DNA of 64,000 nucleotides from Anaeromicropila herbilytica. Its GTDB lineage: Bacteria > Bacillota > Clostridia > Lachnospirales > Lachnospiraceae. Position 1 is the stretch's first letter. Each line of letters opens with the position of its first letter. Under the pieces are notes generated by a model, which had not been told where the DNA came from, searched no databases, and saw only the letters and a list, made by a program, of their open reading frames with translations. The DNA lies in contig NZ_AP024169.1 in the NCBI RefSeq assembly GCF_016591975.1, forward strand, positions 210,001-274,000, in the 5' to 3' direction. Below are positions 63,739 through 64,000 of this stretch, piece after piece. A program made the position numbers and the translations under genes.

Positions 63739-64000
63739 TTTGACTACCTCCAATCACAGATAAGAAATAATTCTCTAACGTTTCTCCTTCGTTGGAGAAA
63801 TGAGTTGGTATGATGCCATGCTCGTATATCATTTTCGACACCATTTTTTTCTCGTCGTTGTATCCAAAGAGCCTTAAGCTCTTATCTGGCATTACTTTAT
63901 ATTCTGCATCCGCAAGATTACTCTCAATGATTTGGGATAGTCTTTCTGGCTCGTCACATTCTATTTTTATAAAATGATCGCAGCGTTCTTCTAACTCTGC
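63731..64000 (-). CDS. ABC transporter ATP-binding protein, C-terminal part (cut by the window edge)
   Basis: The last 89 codons of a gene that continues beyond the window; the visible part (…CDHFIKIECDEPERLSQI … SNEGETLENYFLSVIGG…ND) is the C-terminal tail of a BcrA/LanF-type ATPase. The Walker and signature motifs lie outside. The stop overlaps the permease start. Identity as an ATPase rests on the tail, on LENYF as seen in such ATPases, and on the neighbouring permease. Confidence 0.8.
   Translation of the reverse strand, partial: AELEERCDHFIKIECDEPERLSQIIESNLADAEYKVMPDKSLRLFGYNDEKKMVSKMIYEHGIIPTHFSNEGETLENYFLSVIGGSQND

Overview
The window looks like chromosomal DNA of a low-GC, Gram-positive anaerobe of the Clostridia, most likely a Lachnospiraceae member related to Lachnoclostridium (Clostridium) phytofermentans. 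The evidence is AT-rich DNA with strong Shine-Dalgarno sites, lipoteichoic-acid-synthase-like, Bce-type and SigV/RsiV envelope-defence genes, a GntR/YtrA-type ABC operon, and a 23S rRNA of bacterial low-GC type. The species assignment is inference. No phage, plasmid, transposase or CRISPR gene is visible.

Layout. 1-2.76 kb: 3' four-fifths of a 23S rRNA, then tRNA-Asn, tRNA-Glu, tRNA-Cys and a terminator; no 5S gene follows the 23S. 2.9-5.3 kb: a secreted protein of unknown function and a CE2-like SGNH esterase. 5.3-7.4 kb: GntR regulator, ABC ATPase and permease, with a tandem structured repeat between the first two. 7.8-12.7 kb: a Bce-type peptide-detoxification module (response regulator, kinase, ATPase, FtsX-like permease). 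13.1-18.8 kb: one ABC ATPase with three permeases, two of them a recent tandem duplication, then a cyclophilin lipoprotein. 19-25.5 kb: subtilisin-like protease, HAD phosphatase, an unknown protein, a formate/nitrite-type channel and a membrane diguanylate cyclase. 25.7-33.6 kb: complete kdpABCDE. 33.9-35.5 kb: sigV and rsiV, a lysozyme-type stress response. 35.5-38.1 kb: secreted Ig-like protein and a two-component system. 39-42.6 kb: two divergent chemoreceptors. 42.8-45.7 kb: an LtaS-like enzyme, a small ORF and a DUF3237-like protein. 45.9-53.7 kb: two MMPL/RND exporters around two short-chain dehydrogenases and two tiny membrane proteins; two of these promoters share a regulatory motif. 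53.8-58.8 kb: HxlR regulator with a divergent nitroreductase, then a membrane-anchored serine hydrolase and a VanRS-like two-component system. 59.2-64 kb: phosphotransferase, glycerophosphodiesterase-like protein, a solo histidine kinase, and an ABC permease with the end of its ATPase.

How it fits together. Much of the window serves envelope sensing and defence: five histidine kinases including KdpD, four response regulators including KdpE, four ABC export systems, SigV/RsiV, LtaS-like and PBP-like proteins, and MMPL pumps.

The least explained content is non-coding. (1) A two-hairpin leader of about 70 nt occurs at three loci. At two of them it ends in the Shine-Dalgarno sequence of a gene; at the third it is tandemly repeated inside an operon. 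(2) A MITE-like element of about 290 bp has two near-complete copies and one fragment. (3) Three fold-back elements of 220-280 bp share the apex CTGTCTGAG and each starts 14-31 bp after a stop codon; a MITE and a fold-back sit side by side at two separate loci. (4) A terminator-like hairpin buries the Shine-Dalgarno site of the serine hydrolase gene.
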